In this document: positions 8,372 through 16,668 of the stretch, piece by piece
Layout: the number at the start of each line of letters is the position of its first letter
How positions within the stretch are numbered: the stretch's first letter is position 1
NCBI GenBank assembly: GCA_016716405.1
Contig: JADJWK010000001.1
Location: 2,797,679-2,861,678 of the forward strand
Length of the DNA: 64,000 nucleotides
Direction: 5' to 3'
Source of the DNA: Candidatus Melainabacteria bacterium
GTDB lineage: Bacteria; Cyanobacteriota; Vampirovibrionia; Obscuribacterales; Obscuribacteraceae
Program-made: the position numbers and the translations under genes
Notes under the pieces: model-generated
What the model was told of the DNA's origin: nothing
The model's database searches: none
Seen by the model: the letters and a program-made list of their open reading frames with translations, nothing else

Positions 8372-9505
8372 ATGCCGGGTTTAGTTATCAGAAACGGGCA
8401 TTTGATTACACCCCTGGAGCGGCGTTTTACCAGCCTGCTGGTGGAAAACGGACACATAAAGGCCCTCTGTGACAACCCGGGAGCCCCGGACGGCTTTCAG
8501 GAGATAGACGCGTCCGGTTGCTATGTCGCTCCGGGGCTTGTGGATCTCCAGGTGAATGGCGGTCCCGGCTGCGATTTCTGGGCCGATCCTTCTCCATCCG
8601 AGGTCTCGAGCCTGCAGGCTTATATGCTCGAGCGGGGGGTGACCAGCTTCCTGCCGACTCTCATAACCGACGAGGTCGGTCATCTCGAGAAGAATATCGC
8701 CTTTCTCACCGCTCAGGGCGCCGGCGGCGCCGCTCAGCTCGAGGCCGGGACGGAGCTTTCGCGAATGCCCGGGATACACCTGGAGGGTCCCTGCCTCTCG
8801 CCCCAGCGGCCCGGAGTGCACCCCAGCCAGCATCTGGCCAAGCCCGGTCCCGAGCTTTTCTCCAGGATCGTCACCGATGCGGTCTCCATGATCACCCTTG
8901 CTCCCGAGCTCGATTCCGGCGGGTCAGCGCTTGCCTGGCTCCGGGAGAAGGGGAAGCTCGTCTCGCTGGGCCACTCCAACGCTACCTTCGAAGAGGCCGG
9001 TCAGGCATTCGACAGGGGGGTGAGCCTGGTCACTCACCTGTTCAATGCCATGCCTCCCCTGCATCACCGGGCGCCCGGAGCTGCAGGAGCCGCCCTTCTG
9101 GATGACCGGGTGAGCTGCTGTCTGATTGCCGATGGTCTGCATCTCGACCCGGCCGCCGTCGAGATGATTTTCAGGCTGAAAGGCAGGGAGAAGACGGTTC
9201 TGGTGACCGACATAGCTCATATAGGTACCACAGGCGGTGACCTGGTCGGCTCATCCATCACCCTGGATGAGGCAGTGAGAAACATCGTGAGCTGGGGAGT
9301 CGCCGATATAGGCGCGGCCGTCGCCATGGCCAGCTACAATCCGGCCAGGCTCCTGGGCCTCGGCGACAAGATCGGCTCCCTGACAGCGGGAGCCCTGGCT
9401 GATATCATCCTTTTGGACAGAAAAGACCTCAGGGTCCGGACGGTGATCCTGGGCGGCAGGGTCGTTTTCGGTGGCCAGCCTAGCGCCCTTTCGAGCGTCT
9501 CATGA
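8372..9505 (+). CDS. nagA: N-acetylglucosamine-6-phosphate deacetylase
   Basis: A 377-residue amidohydrolase that removes acetate from GlcNAc-6-phosphate in amino-sugar catabolism and cell-wall recycling. Seen are the N-terminal strand region ending APGLVDLQVNGGPGCDF, the metal-site segment GIHLEGPCLSP (about 133-143), SLGHSNAT (about 199-206), the substrate loop VTHLFNAMPPLHHR (about 220-233) and the catalytic Asp in VLVTDI (about 280). Full family length. No nagB or PTS gene is adjacent. The gene is divergent from the coiled-coil gene and overlaps the convergent 9480 gene by 26 bases, so both C-termini are encoded by the same DNA. Confidence 0.95.
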   Translation: MPGLVIRNGHLITPLERRFTSLLVENGHIKALCDNPGAPDGFQEIDASGCYVAPGLVDLQVNGGPGCDFWADPSPSEVSSLQAYMLERGVTSFLPTLITDEVGHLEKNIAFLTAQGAGGAAQLEAGTELSRMPGIHLEGPCLSPQRPGVHPSQHLAKPGPELFSRIVTDAVSMITLAPELDSGGSALAWLREKGKLVSLGHSNATFEEAGQAFDRGVSLVTHLFNAMPPLHHRAPGAAGAALLDDRVSCCLIADGLHLDPAAVEMIFRLKGREKTVLVTDIAHIGTTGGDLVGSSITLDEAVRNIVSWGVADIGAAVAMASYNPARLLGLGDKIGSLTAGALADIILLDRKDLRVRTVILGGRVVFGGQPSALSSVS

Positions 9506-10511
9506 GCAGACCCGCCAGGGTGGCGCCGACCACCAGACCGCCGACAACGCGTTTTTTGGTTTTCTTTCTCCAGGCCTTGTCGAAATAACGCTTGATCCGC
9601 GTTTCTCCGCTGCAATCGCCGGAAGCGTCTGAATTCACGGCTCTCACGGCTTCGTCCCTGGCCAGCATGCCCCGGTCGGCGAGGTCATAGCTTCGTCTTG
9701 CTCTCTTGAGGGTCTCGAGGTCGATGAGACCGAGGGCCAGGAAAACCCGCCCGGCGGTGTCCGGATCATCCAAAGCCTTGCTGTAGGCGGATTGCAGATC
9801 GGCCTGGCTGAAGCAGCCGGCTTGCTCGAGAAAATCAACGAAGCGCCGGGAGTCGGGAGCCGGAGGCGCCGGACAGGAATCGCTCCGGTCATCCGGGATC
9901 TCGGCAACCATTTTTTCCGGGTCGCGGGCCAGCGACTCCTCGGCTTTCAGCCAGTGCATGAAGGTGGATTTGATCTCGTTGACGGCTTCTTCCTTGGTTA
10001 TCCTGCCGTCTCTGATGTTCTTGTGGATCTGGAGAATGCTCGGGAACAGGCTCGGGGAGAGGATACCCTCGAACACCAGGGCGGAGCCCAGGGGGATGCC
10101 GGACTCGAAACTGGTCATGAGAGCCTGATCGAGCTGATCCTGGCTGACTATCTCCGAGTCCAGAAGCAGCTCGGCGAGGCGGTCGACACTGCGAACGCTC
10201 TTCTGACCCCCGTCTCCCATGAGTTTGTTCAGGGAGCTGCCGGTGGCGTGGACTTCCTTGAGGGCTTTGACGATCTCTTCCCGGCTCTGCTCGCCTCTGT
10301 TCACCAGGGGCTGGCCCTCCAGAGCCGCCTCCAGGACCGTTGCTCCGACACAGCCTGACTCGAGGAGCACCCGTCCGATGGGGATGCCCAGGCGCTTCGA
10401 GACCTGAATCGCTTCGGTGAGGTCTGCCGAAGAAACCACATGGGCATCGACAAGAAGCTCTCCCAGCTTGACTTTGCGCTCTAATTCCAGGTTTTGCGGG
10501 CTCTGCACCAC
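9480..10511 (-). CDS. Protein with three MshEN/GspE-N-like modules and a C-terminal hydrophobic tail
   Basis: A 343-residue protein with three copies of a helical module resembling the N-terminal domain of type II/IV pilus ATPases (MshEN, the cyclic-di-GMP-binding type). The modules lie at about residues 14-60 (LGELLVDAHVVSSADLTEAI, GIPIGRVLLESG), 110-160 (DSEIVSQDQLDQALMTS, GIPLGSALVFEG) and 238-290 (LEQAGCFSQADLQSAY, FLALGLIDLETL). No ATPase domain follows. The tail has basic residues and a short hydrophobic stretch (VVGGLVVGATLAGLL) that could anchor it. A signal-reading or docking role is inference; whether the nucleotide-binding residues persist cannot be judged by eye. Confidence 0.7.
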   Translation of the reverse strand: MVQSPQNLELERKVKLGELLVDAHVVSSADLTEAIQVSKRLGIPIGRVLLESGCVGATVLEAALEGQPLVNRGEQSREEIVKALKEVHATGSSLNKLMGDGGQKSVRSVDRLAELLLDSEIVSQDQLDQALMTSFESGIPLGSALVFEGILSPSLFPSILQIHKNIRDGRITKEEAVNEIKSTFMHWLKAEESLARDPEKMVAEIPDDRSDSCPAPPAPDSRRFVDFLEQAGCFSQADLQSAYSKALDDPDTAGRVFLALGLIDLETLKRARRSYDLADRGMLARDEAVRAVNSDASGDCSGETRIKRYFDKAWRKKTKKRVVGGLVVGATLAGLLMRRSKGR

Positions 10512-10605
10512 GGCTCCGTCCTCATTTGCAAAGGGGCATTATAAACCCGGGTCCGCTTGTGATCCTTAGAAGAGGCATAAGAACAGGTAAATCTGTCCGG
10601 ATGGA

Positions 10606-10634
10606 CCGACAGAAACCTGATACTAAGGTAAAAT
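10606..10634 (+). promoter_or_regulatory. Sigma-70-like promoter for the 10670 TPR gene
   Basis: CCGACA (10606-10611), a 17-base spacer and TAAAAT (10629-10634), 35 bases before the chosen ATG. Confidence 0.4.
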
Positions 10635-10669
10635 TTGCTTTAGCCGTTCATCAAAGCGTGGGGTTTCTT

Positions 10670-11662
10670 ATGCGCTATTCATTGATTTGGTCGACCATTC
10701 CTTTGCCGTTAGCCCTCACTCTCACCCTCACCCTCGCGCTCTCGGTCTCGGTGAGTCCGGGAAGAGCCCAGGGAATCGGGGAGTACGGCGGTCTCATGGG
10801 CGCTCCCAAGCATATTCCTTTCAATCCCAACAGCAACAAGACTCTGCACAATGTCTACGGGGCTCCCGGAAGGGCGGCTGCCGGAGCCGCCTCGGCAGCG
10901 TCTCAGGCGTCTGCCGGTGTCATCCAGTCGGGCGATGTCACCAGTGGTGGTGGCGTAGCCCGGGCCAAGATCATGCAGCTCTCAGCGGATTCCCAAAAGG
11001 CATACGAGCAGGGGCAGAAGTTTTTCAAGGACGGCAATTTCAAGGAAGCGGAGAAGTTCTTCAACTATTCTCTCAAGGTCCGCGAAGCGTATTGGAAGAA
11101 TCGAGACCCGTTGATTCCCAAGATCTATCGGGCTCTCGCCGATATATACGAAGAAACGGGCAAAACCCCGGAAAAGGAGAAGGCCCTCAAAGAGATGCTC
11201 GCTTCCTATGCACGTATCTATGGACCCGGGACAAAGCACAGGATCGAGCCTCTCAAGGAGCTCGGCGACATCCATGGAGCGCGCGGCGAGCTCTGGCCCA
11301 GCCACGATAGCTACGAGCAGGCTCTTACCCTGGCCGAGCGCTACGATGGCAGGGACTCGGCAACCGCCGTCGAGCTCAAACTCCTAATGGCAGACAAGCT
11401 CAAAGATCTCAACAAGCTCGATCGATCGGCTGAGGCCTACAAGAGCGCGCTCGCCATCAACGACGAAAAACATTATGTCGCCGGCGCCGAGCTGGCGGAC
11501 AGTCTGGACGGCTATGCCCAGGTGCTCAGGCAGCTCAAGAAAACGGCGGAAGCGGACAAGCTTGCGGCCCGCGCTTCGGAGCTGCGCTCGCAGCCAGGAC
11601 CTGAATCCGAACCCGAACCAGAACCAAAATCCGAATCCGAATCCGAATCCGGTACCAAATAA
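10670..11662 (+). CDS. Exported tetratricopeptide-repeat protein with acidic repeat tail
   Basis: I place the start at the ATG at 10670, since it yields a Sec signal (RYSLIWSTIPLPLALTLTL, cleavage near GRAQ) and follows a promoter and a GGGG ribosome site. After a low-complexity Ala/Gly linker come several TPR-like helix pairs (about residues 105-310): AYEQGQKFFKDGNFKEAEKF, IYRALADIYEETGK, LKELGDIHGARGE, SLDGYAQVLRQLKK. The C-terminus is a Pro/Glu/Ser tail written by a 6-base tandem repeat (gaatcc and variants, about 11603-11650) that is prone to slippage. TPRs bind protein partners; the partner is unknown. Probably periplasmic. Confidence 0.75.
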   Translation: MRYSLIWSTIPLPLALTLTLTLALSVSVSPGRAQGIGEYGGLMGAPKHIPFNPNSNKTLHNVYGAPGRAAAGAASAASQASAGVIQSGDVTSGGGVARAKIMQLSADSQKAYEQGQKFFKDGNFKEAEKFFNYSLKVREAYWKNRDPLIPKIYRALADIYEETGKTPEKEKALKEMLASYARIYGPGTKHRIEPLKELGDIHGARGELWPSHDSYEQALTLAERYDGRDSATAVELKLLMADKLKDLNKLDRSAEAYKSALAINDEKHYVAGAELADSLDGYAQVLRQLKKTAEADKLAARASELRSQPGPESEPEPEPKSESESESGTK

Positions 11663-11750
11663 CAGGACTGTGCATTTCAACAGTTACAGCGACTGGCTCG
11701 CGATCTAGGATCGAGCTCTGGGTTCAATGCACCTGGAGGCTGGTCCGAAC

Positions 11751-13394
11751 ATGAACAATATCAATCTTAGGATGTCTTTGAAAGACTGCTCGACGGAGCT
11801 CAGACGTCTTGGTCTCGAGAGGCTCTTGAGCGATGTCTACAAGCGCAAGGTCACTCTGGTCAGGCTTCTGGAAGAGCAGTCCGTTCCGCCGGATATCATC
11901 GAGTCTCTCAAGCTGCGCAATATGGGACTGGTCGTCGATCGGATGATCGAGTATGTGCGTCAGTCCGTGAGTAACACCAATGGCGGTGAGCGGCGATTCA
12001 AGATCATCGAGCGATACTACGGGCTCGACGGCAACATGCCGGCACCGCTTTCGGCGATGTCCGCCAAGTATGGCATCACCCGCGAGCGTGTCCGGCAGCT
12101 CAAGGATCGATCCCTTTTCGGTCTGCGCACAGGCTCCGCCCTGCTCGCCTTCGAGGCGACAGCGGTGGAGAGCGCCAGGCGCTGTCACCGGATCGATTTC
12201 ACTCCGCTGCCGCCACCGCCGGTGGAGCCCGAGACTTCGCAGACGAATATGCAGATTCTGATGAGCCATCGCGAGCACCTGAGGCTTGATCCGGAGAGAA
12301 AGTCTTTCAGCGCCTCTCAAAAGGCCGCCCTGAGCGCCTGCCTCGCTGGCAAGACAGTCGCGATAAGCGGATGCGCCGGCTCGGGCAAGACCCTGGTGGC
12401 TCTTGCTCTCGCCTCGGCATTTTCCGAGAGCGGCAAGCGGACTCTGGTCACCTGTTTCACCCGCTCCCTGGCCAATCATCTGGAGGACCTGCTCGTGGAG
12501 AAGAGCAATATCACCGTTGCCTCTTTCCACGCTCTCTGCTTGCGGCTCGGCACCAGAGCCGGCTTGCCGGTGCCCGGAGGCTGGACGAATCGCGTCTGGA
12601 GCGAGAAGTTTCCGGAGCTCCTGGAGAATGCCGTGTCGCAGTGCCCTGAGCTTCGTTTCGACCGGATCATCGTCGATGATGCCCAGGACTTTCAGGACCG
12701 CTGGTGGGAAGCGCTTCGCGCCAGTCTGAGCGGGAACGATGCCGGTCTCTACTACTGTATCGATGACAACGAGCTGGTCCGCGCTCAGGCCAGACAGCTC
12801 CCCCATGCCGAGCGGGTCTGCTTCCTGGGCGAGAATCGCCGCTCTCCTTCCGCTCTCAAGCAACTGCTCACTTCCTGCTATCGCTCGTCCACGTCCCTGA
12901 TTCTCGAGAATCGCCTGAGCGACCTGCCCGAGTTCTACATATGCAGGGACGATGAGGACATCAGACGGACGGTCGGGCATGTATTCGACGACATGATTTC
13001 CACCCTGGGTCTGGAGCCGGGCGAGATCGCCGTCCTCACCCCGAGGTTGCCGAAATATTCGGTGGTCTATGGAGCGCGTCTGGGAAGAGGGCTGAAGCTT
13101 GTGATCAGGAACACCCGGGTGCGCAATCATACCTGCTTGAGCCGGATCGGCACTTTCCGCGGACTCGAGCGCAAGGGGATCATCCTGGTCGATATCGATG
13201 GGAAATTCGCCGGCCAGAGCCGCGACGATCGCATGCTCCAGCTCTACCAGGCGCTCACTCGCTGCACCAGAAAAGTAGTCATTGTCGGCACTGAAGCCGG
13301 CTGGCGCTGCTTCAACGATCTCAGACCGACGCGCTATCCGGGCGGGCTCGTGCCTCCACAGGTAGTGGCCGAGTCGGGTGTCAAGCCGGGCTAG
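11751..13394 (+). CDS. Fusion of sigma-70 region-4-like HTH with UvrD/Rep-type SF1 helicase
   Basis: The ATG at 11751 has GGAGG 11 bases upstream; an ATG at 11727 is the alternative. The N-terminal part carries RYYGLDGNMPAPLSAMSAKY followed by GITRERVRQLKDRSL (about 107-121), close to sigma-factor region 4.2, which reads the -35 element. The rest is an SF1 motor: Walker A GCAGSGKT (Lys213), motif Ia TCFTRSLANHL, Walker B IIVDDAQD (about 306-313), an altered motif III (CIDDNE, where the family usually has a Gln), motif IV LGENRRSP, motif V FRGLERKGIILVDID and motif VI LYQALTRC (about 498-505). At 547 residues it is shorter than UvrD. A transcription-coupled or promoter-targeted role is inference. 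It is convergent with a DNA methylase gene. Confidence 0.8.
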   Translation: MNNINLRMSLKDCSTELRRLGLERLLSDVYKRKVTLVRLLEEQSVPPDIIESLKLRNMGLVVDRMIEYVRQSVSNTNGGERRFKIIERYYGLDGNMPAPLSAMSAKYGITRERVRQLKDRSLFGLRTGSALLAFEATAVESARRCHRIDFTPLPPPPVEPETSQTNMQILMSHREHLRLDPERKSFSASQKAALSACLAGKTVAISGCAGSGKTLVALALASAFSESGKRTLVTCFTRSLANHLEDLLVEKSNITVASFHALCLRLGTRAGLPVPGGWTNRVWSEKFPELLENAVSQCPELRFDRIIVDDAQDFQDRWWEALRASLSGNDAGLYYCIDDNELVRAQARQLPHAERVCFLGENRRSPSALKQLLTSCYRSSTSLILENRLSDLPEFYICRDDEDIRRTVGHVFDDMISTLGLEPGEIAVLTPRLPKYSVVYGARLGRGLKLVIRNTRVRNHTCLSRIGTFRGLERKGIILVDIDGKFAGQSRDDRMLQLYQALTRCTRKVVIVGTEAGWRCFNDLRPTRYPGGLVPPQVVAESGVKPG

Positions 13395-14230
13395 AGATTA
13401 CGCAGGGCGAGAATTTCTCTGGCCGGGCTGCGATCCCCCGTGCAGTTGATCATGCGAGGGGCGTCGAGATAGCGCAGCTCGAAGCCGAGATCAGTGTATA
13501 GCTCGATTATCCGGTCGGTGGCTTGATTGCTTGCCACCACCGGTCCCCGGTGACCGGCGAGCCATTGTGCCAGCCTCACCTGATCCCGCCAGGCGAAACC
13601 CTCCTTGGCATACTGGGTGAACTGAACGTCATAAGGCGGATCGGCGTAAATGAAATCGCTTTTCCTCAGAGGCAGCAGGGCGAAGTCTCCCTGGCTGAAA
13701 TGCCAGTCAGAGAAGGGCTCCCGGTAGCAGGTGAAGTCCCGGACATAGTTGATGTTCTTGTACCTGCCGAAAGGCACGTTGAACTCGCCTTTCTTGTTGA
13801 ATCGGCAGAGACCGTTATAGCCGGTGCGGTTGAGATAGTAGAAGAGCTCGGCGGCTTTCTTCGTGTGGGCCTTGCCACGGGTGACCAGGTTGTTGAAGAC
13901 GTTCCGGTACCGGTAATAGTCGTCCTCGTCGTTGCGCATGGGAAGGTCGCAGGTCATACCTTTCCGCAACCACCGGTAGAAATGGATCGGATGCGGGTTG
14001 ATGTCGTTGAGCAGGGCCTGCTCCGGCGCCAGTCCGAGGGCGATAGCCAGGCCGCCGCAAAAGGGCTCCACCAGGCGCGGCTGATTATTCCTTCCGGACA
14101 GGCTGCTCTCGAATAGAGATCTCACTTCCGGCACCAGCCAGCGCTTGCCTCCGGCCCATTTGAGAGGCGGTCTGAGACCTTTCAGGCAAGTTGTCGAGAT
14201 GTCGATTACATTTGGGGAGACGAGTTGCAT
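13391..14230 (-). CDS. dam: Dam-type (D12 class) DNA adenine N6-methyltransferase
   Basis: A 279-residue enzyme with the alpha-class order: SAM-binding motif I LKWAGGKRWLVPEV (about 23-36), EPFCGGLAIALGL, LLNDINPHPIHFYRWL, the middle recognition region (YYLNRTGYNGLCRFNKKGEF) and catalytic motif IV FIYADPPYDV (about 193-202). It transfers methyl from SAM to adenine N6 in a short site, GATC in Dam itself; the target here is not proven. No restriction endonuclease is adjacent, so it appears orphan. The stop overlaps the convergent helicase stop by 4 bases. Three GATC sites lie in the 78 bases upstream, but GATC is common throughout the window. Confidence 0.92.
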   Translation of the reverse strand: MQLVSPNVIDISTTCLKGLRPPLKWAGGKRWLVPEVRSLFESSLSGRNNQPRLVEPFCGGLAIALGLAPEQALLNDINPHPIHFYRWLRKGMTCDLPMRNDEDDYYRYRNVFNNLVTRGKAHTKKAAELFYYLNRTGYNGLCRFNKKGEFNVPFGRYKNINYVRDFTCYREPFSDWHFSQGDFALLPLRKSDFIYADPPYDVQFTQYAKEGFAWRDQVRLAQWLAGHRGPVVASNQATDRIIELYTDLGFELRYLDAPRMINCTGDRSPAREILALRNL

Positions 14231-14308
14231 TTTGCGCTTTTCGCTATCGATCGGATATAAAATAGATCTCTATTGATTATACGAAAGGGTCCCTGATCCG
14301 CGCCCGTC

Positions 14309-15322
14309 TCACATCATGGTGAAAGGCGGCCGATCGTCCTCGGAGCCGGCAGGCAGGCTGCTTCCGGCAAGCTCTTGCGGGGCCTTCTTCTTCCTCTTAT
14401 TAGCCTGTTGGGCTCTCGCCTTATCAGACAGAGGTCTGCCTTCCTCGTCCAGGCCCTTGATGATCAGCACCGAGCACGGTGCTGACGCCGCGATGGCCTG
14501 AGAGACGCTTCCTGTCAGAAGCTTTTCCAGACCGCGCTTATGGCTGCAGCCCGTGACCACGAGCTCCGCTCTCCAGCCTCTGGCCATGCCGAGGATCTGC
14601 TTTCTGGGCTCGCCGGGAAGGACGTCCACCGTCACCTGCTCTCTGTTCATGCCCCGGCCAAGAAGGCTGGCTTCCTGCTCCAGGGTCCTGGTGGTCCGAT
14701 GCTTGATTTCGCCCCACTGACGCATCATCCAGGCTGCTTTCTGGGGATCCTTCTCCCTGTCGAAAGAGTGGCTCTGGTCAGTCAATACCGTCACCACTTT
14801 GAAGACCGCTTCCTCCGACCAGCCCTGGCGGGACAACCAGGCGCAGGCTGCCCGGGAGCTCATCGAGGTGTCGCTGGCTATGAGAATCCTGGTGAAGTCA
14901 CGACCCTGTTTGAGATGAGCCGAGTTCGGTCCTGCTTTAACAATCAGCACCGGGCATGGTGCCGCAGCCAGGACCGACTGGGAGACTGAGCCCAGAATCA
15001 GCTTGTCTATGCCCGATTTGTTTTTCGTTCCCATAACAATGAGGTCCGCCCGCCTCTGCCTGGCCGCTTCGAGTATGCAGGTCTTCGGGTCGCCGGACAT
15101 GGCCTCGGCGCTTATGGTCAGGTCTTTGAAACGATCGGTGAGATGCCTGGCCAGTTCGTCGATACCTTGTTTCATTCGGGCCAGGGTAGCGGCGCGATCT
15201 TTCTGGGGCTTGAGCACGCTCACCAGGCTGATAGTAGTGGTCTCCTGCCAGTAATGGTTAGCAACTGCCGCCAGAGCTGCTTCGCTGGCGGTGGATCCGT
15301 CAATGGCTGCCAGGATGTGCAC
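14309..15322 (-). CDS. Tandem universal stress protein (two UspA domains)
   Basis: A 337-residue soluble protein with two Usp folds, about 1-130 and 145-275. Each has the ATP-binding signature G-2x-G-9x-G-(S/T): GTKNKSGIDKLILGSVSQS in the first and GCSHKRGLEKLLTGSVSQA in the second, each followed by a PC(P/S)VLI(V/I)K strand, so both look ATP-binding. The last 60 residues are Lys/Arg-rich and then acidic, probably disordered. Its start lies 23 bases inside the upstream PQQ-propeller gene, and that gene follows ppk1 by 13 bases. The three thus form one operon linking polyphosphate synthesis to a stress or energy sensor. Confidence 0.92.
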   Translation of the reverse strand: MHILAAIDGSTASEAALAAVANHYWQETTTISLVSVLKPQKDRAATLARMKQGIDELARHLTDRFKDLTISAEAMSGDPKTCILEAARQRRADLIVMGTKNKSGIDKLILGSVSQSVLAAAPCPVLIVKAGPNSAHLKQGRDFTRILIASDTSMSSRAACAWLSRQGWSEEAVFKVVTVLTDQSHSFDREKDPQKAAWMMRQWGEIKHRTTRTLEQEASLLGRGMNREQVTVDVLPGEPRKQILGMARGWRAELVVTGCSHKRGLEKLLTGSVSQAIAASAPCSVLIIKGLDEEGRPLSDKARAQQANKRKKKAPQELAGSSLPAGSEDDRPPFTMM

Positions 15323-16655
15323 TTTTGCCGTTCGCTCCGGGCTCTGGGTCCAAGGCTTTCATACCACCGGACCGGGGTGCTTTAATGGCATAAAGATTAG
15401 AATCCTGACCGACGACATAGACCAGATTGCCTGAGACCACCGGCTGACCCTCCGGCTTGTGCTCGCCGGCTTTGACGGTGAAGATTAGTTCTCCGGTCTT
15501 CTTGCTGACGGCTTTGAGACCGGTCTCGCCGTTGGCATAGAGGACTCCGTCGCCTGATACGGGACCGGCCAGCAGTGGGCCGGTGGCAGTCTCGAAAAGG
15601 ATTCTCTCCTTCTCCATATCATAGGCGTAGAGCTTGCCGTCGCCGAAACCGCTGCAATAGTAGACGGTCGAGCCCTCCACCAGGGGCTCACCGGTAATGG
15701 TGGCCGGGCAATCGATCATTTTGAGCAGAGCCTCCTCTTTGAGATCGTAGATACAGAGCCCGTGAAGATCATCCCCTTTGGGAGACGAGGCGGTGAAGCC
15801 GAAGATCAGGCGTTCGCCGGAGCGCACCAGAGGAGTGGTGAGCTTGTGAGCCTCGTTCTGGTGCTTGACCGCCATATCCTTGAGGCTTATCGTGATCAAC
15901 ACTCCCGACTGCGAGTAGATGAAAATCCTGTCGTCTTTTCTGGTCATCGAGACCAGGGGCTCTTCGCTCGTGTCGGTCAGGGGGATCTCGGTGACATCGC
16001 CAGTAATACCATTGATGTCTGCCAGGTACGCTCCCGGCACGGCAGCGAAAATACGATCCCCGGAGCCGATGCAATAAGATTGTCCGACGGACGGGCGCTT
16101 GCAGCGTTTGTCGAGATGCCAGACCTCCTCTCCGTTTCTGGGATCGAGGGCGAAGATGTCCTGCTCAGGGATCCAGCAATAGATGAATTTGCCCAGGCAG
16201 AGTATTTGCAGAGGGTGCATGCTGGTGGAGGCTTCCATCTGCCAGAGACGTTTGCCTGTCTTGAGGTCGTAGGCTCGAACGAAGGCCGGTCTCTTCCTGC
16301 CCGGGATCTTCTTGCTGACGCCGTCCCTTGATGTGGCGATCACTCTGCTTCCGTCGCCGTCGATGAGGATCTGCTCTGTGGGCTCTTCCGACTGCCAGAG
16401 CAACTTGCCTGTTTTCAGATCGACTGCGAAGATATAGACCTGGTTGCGCCAGAAGTAGCCGCCAGTGTATACAGCGATACCGTTTTTGATAAGGGGAGTC
16501 GTGGCCATTCCGTAGCCGGACCAGGGTATCTCCCGGGGCGCCTTGAACACCCAGGAGACCGGCGATTGGTCTTTTGTCGAGCTGACCCGGCATGAGGACA
16601 GGGGCAGGGTGAGAGTCGCCCATATTATCAATGGAATAAGCAGTCGCGGATACAT
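15300..16655 (-). CDS. PQQ-like beta-propeller lipoprotein
   Basis: A 451-residue exported protein with lipobox LPLSSC (Cys22). The mature part repeats the PQQ/WD-like blade signature: FAVDLKTGKLLWQSE, RAYDLKTGKRLWQME, FALDPRNGEEVWHLD, YAYDMEKERILFETATGP, KAVSKKTGELIFTVKAG, about seven to eight blades, related to BamB and to quinoprotein propellers. The tryptophan-docking motifs are clear, but PQQ-ligand residues of true dehydrogenases are not, so it is more likely a binding scaffold in the periplasm. It sits between ppk1 (13-base gap) and the tandem Usp gene (23-base overlap). Confidence 0.88.
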   Translation of the reverse strand: MYPRLLIPLIIWATLTLPLSSCRVSSTKDQSPVSWVFKAPREIPWSGYGMATTPLIKNGIAVYTGGYFWRNQVYIFAVDLKTGKLLWQSEEPTEQILIDGDGSRVIATSRDGVSKKIPGRKRPAFVRAYDLKTGKRLWQMEASTSMHPLQILCLGKFIYCWIPEQDIFALDPRNGEEVWHLDKRCKRPSVGQSYCIGSGDRIFAAVPGAYLADINGITGDVTEIPLTDTSEEPLVSMTRKDDRIFIYSQSGVLITISLKDMAVKHQNEAHKLTTPLVRSGERLIFGFTASSPKGDDLHGLCIYDLKEEALLKMIDCPATITGEPLVEGSTVYYCSGFGDGKLYAYDMEKERILFETATGPLLAGPVSGDGVLYANGETGLKAVSKKTGELIFTVKAGEHKPEGQPVVSGNLVYVVGQDSNLYAIKAPRSGGMKALDPEPGANGKSAHPGSH

Positions 16656-16668
16656 CGATAATTCTCGG

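Noticed and set aside
11724..13130. 468-codon minus-strand open frame
   Set aside because: Antisense to the helicase fusion, whose SF1 motifs are in order.
14231..14308. Three GATC sites upstream of dam as a possible methylation-controlled promoter
   Set aside because: GATC is abundant throughout the window, so three in 78 bases is weak, and the methylase specificity is unproven.
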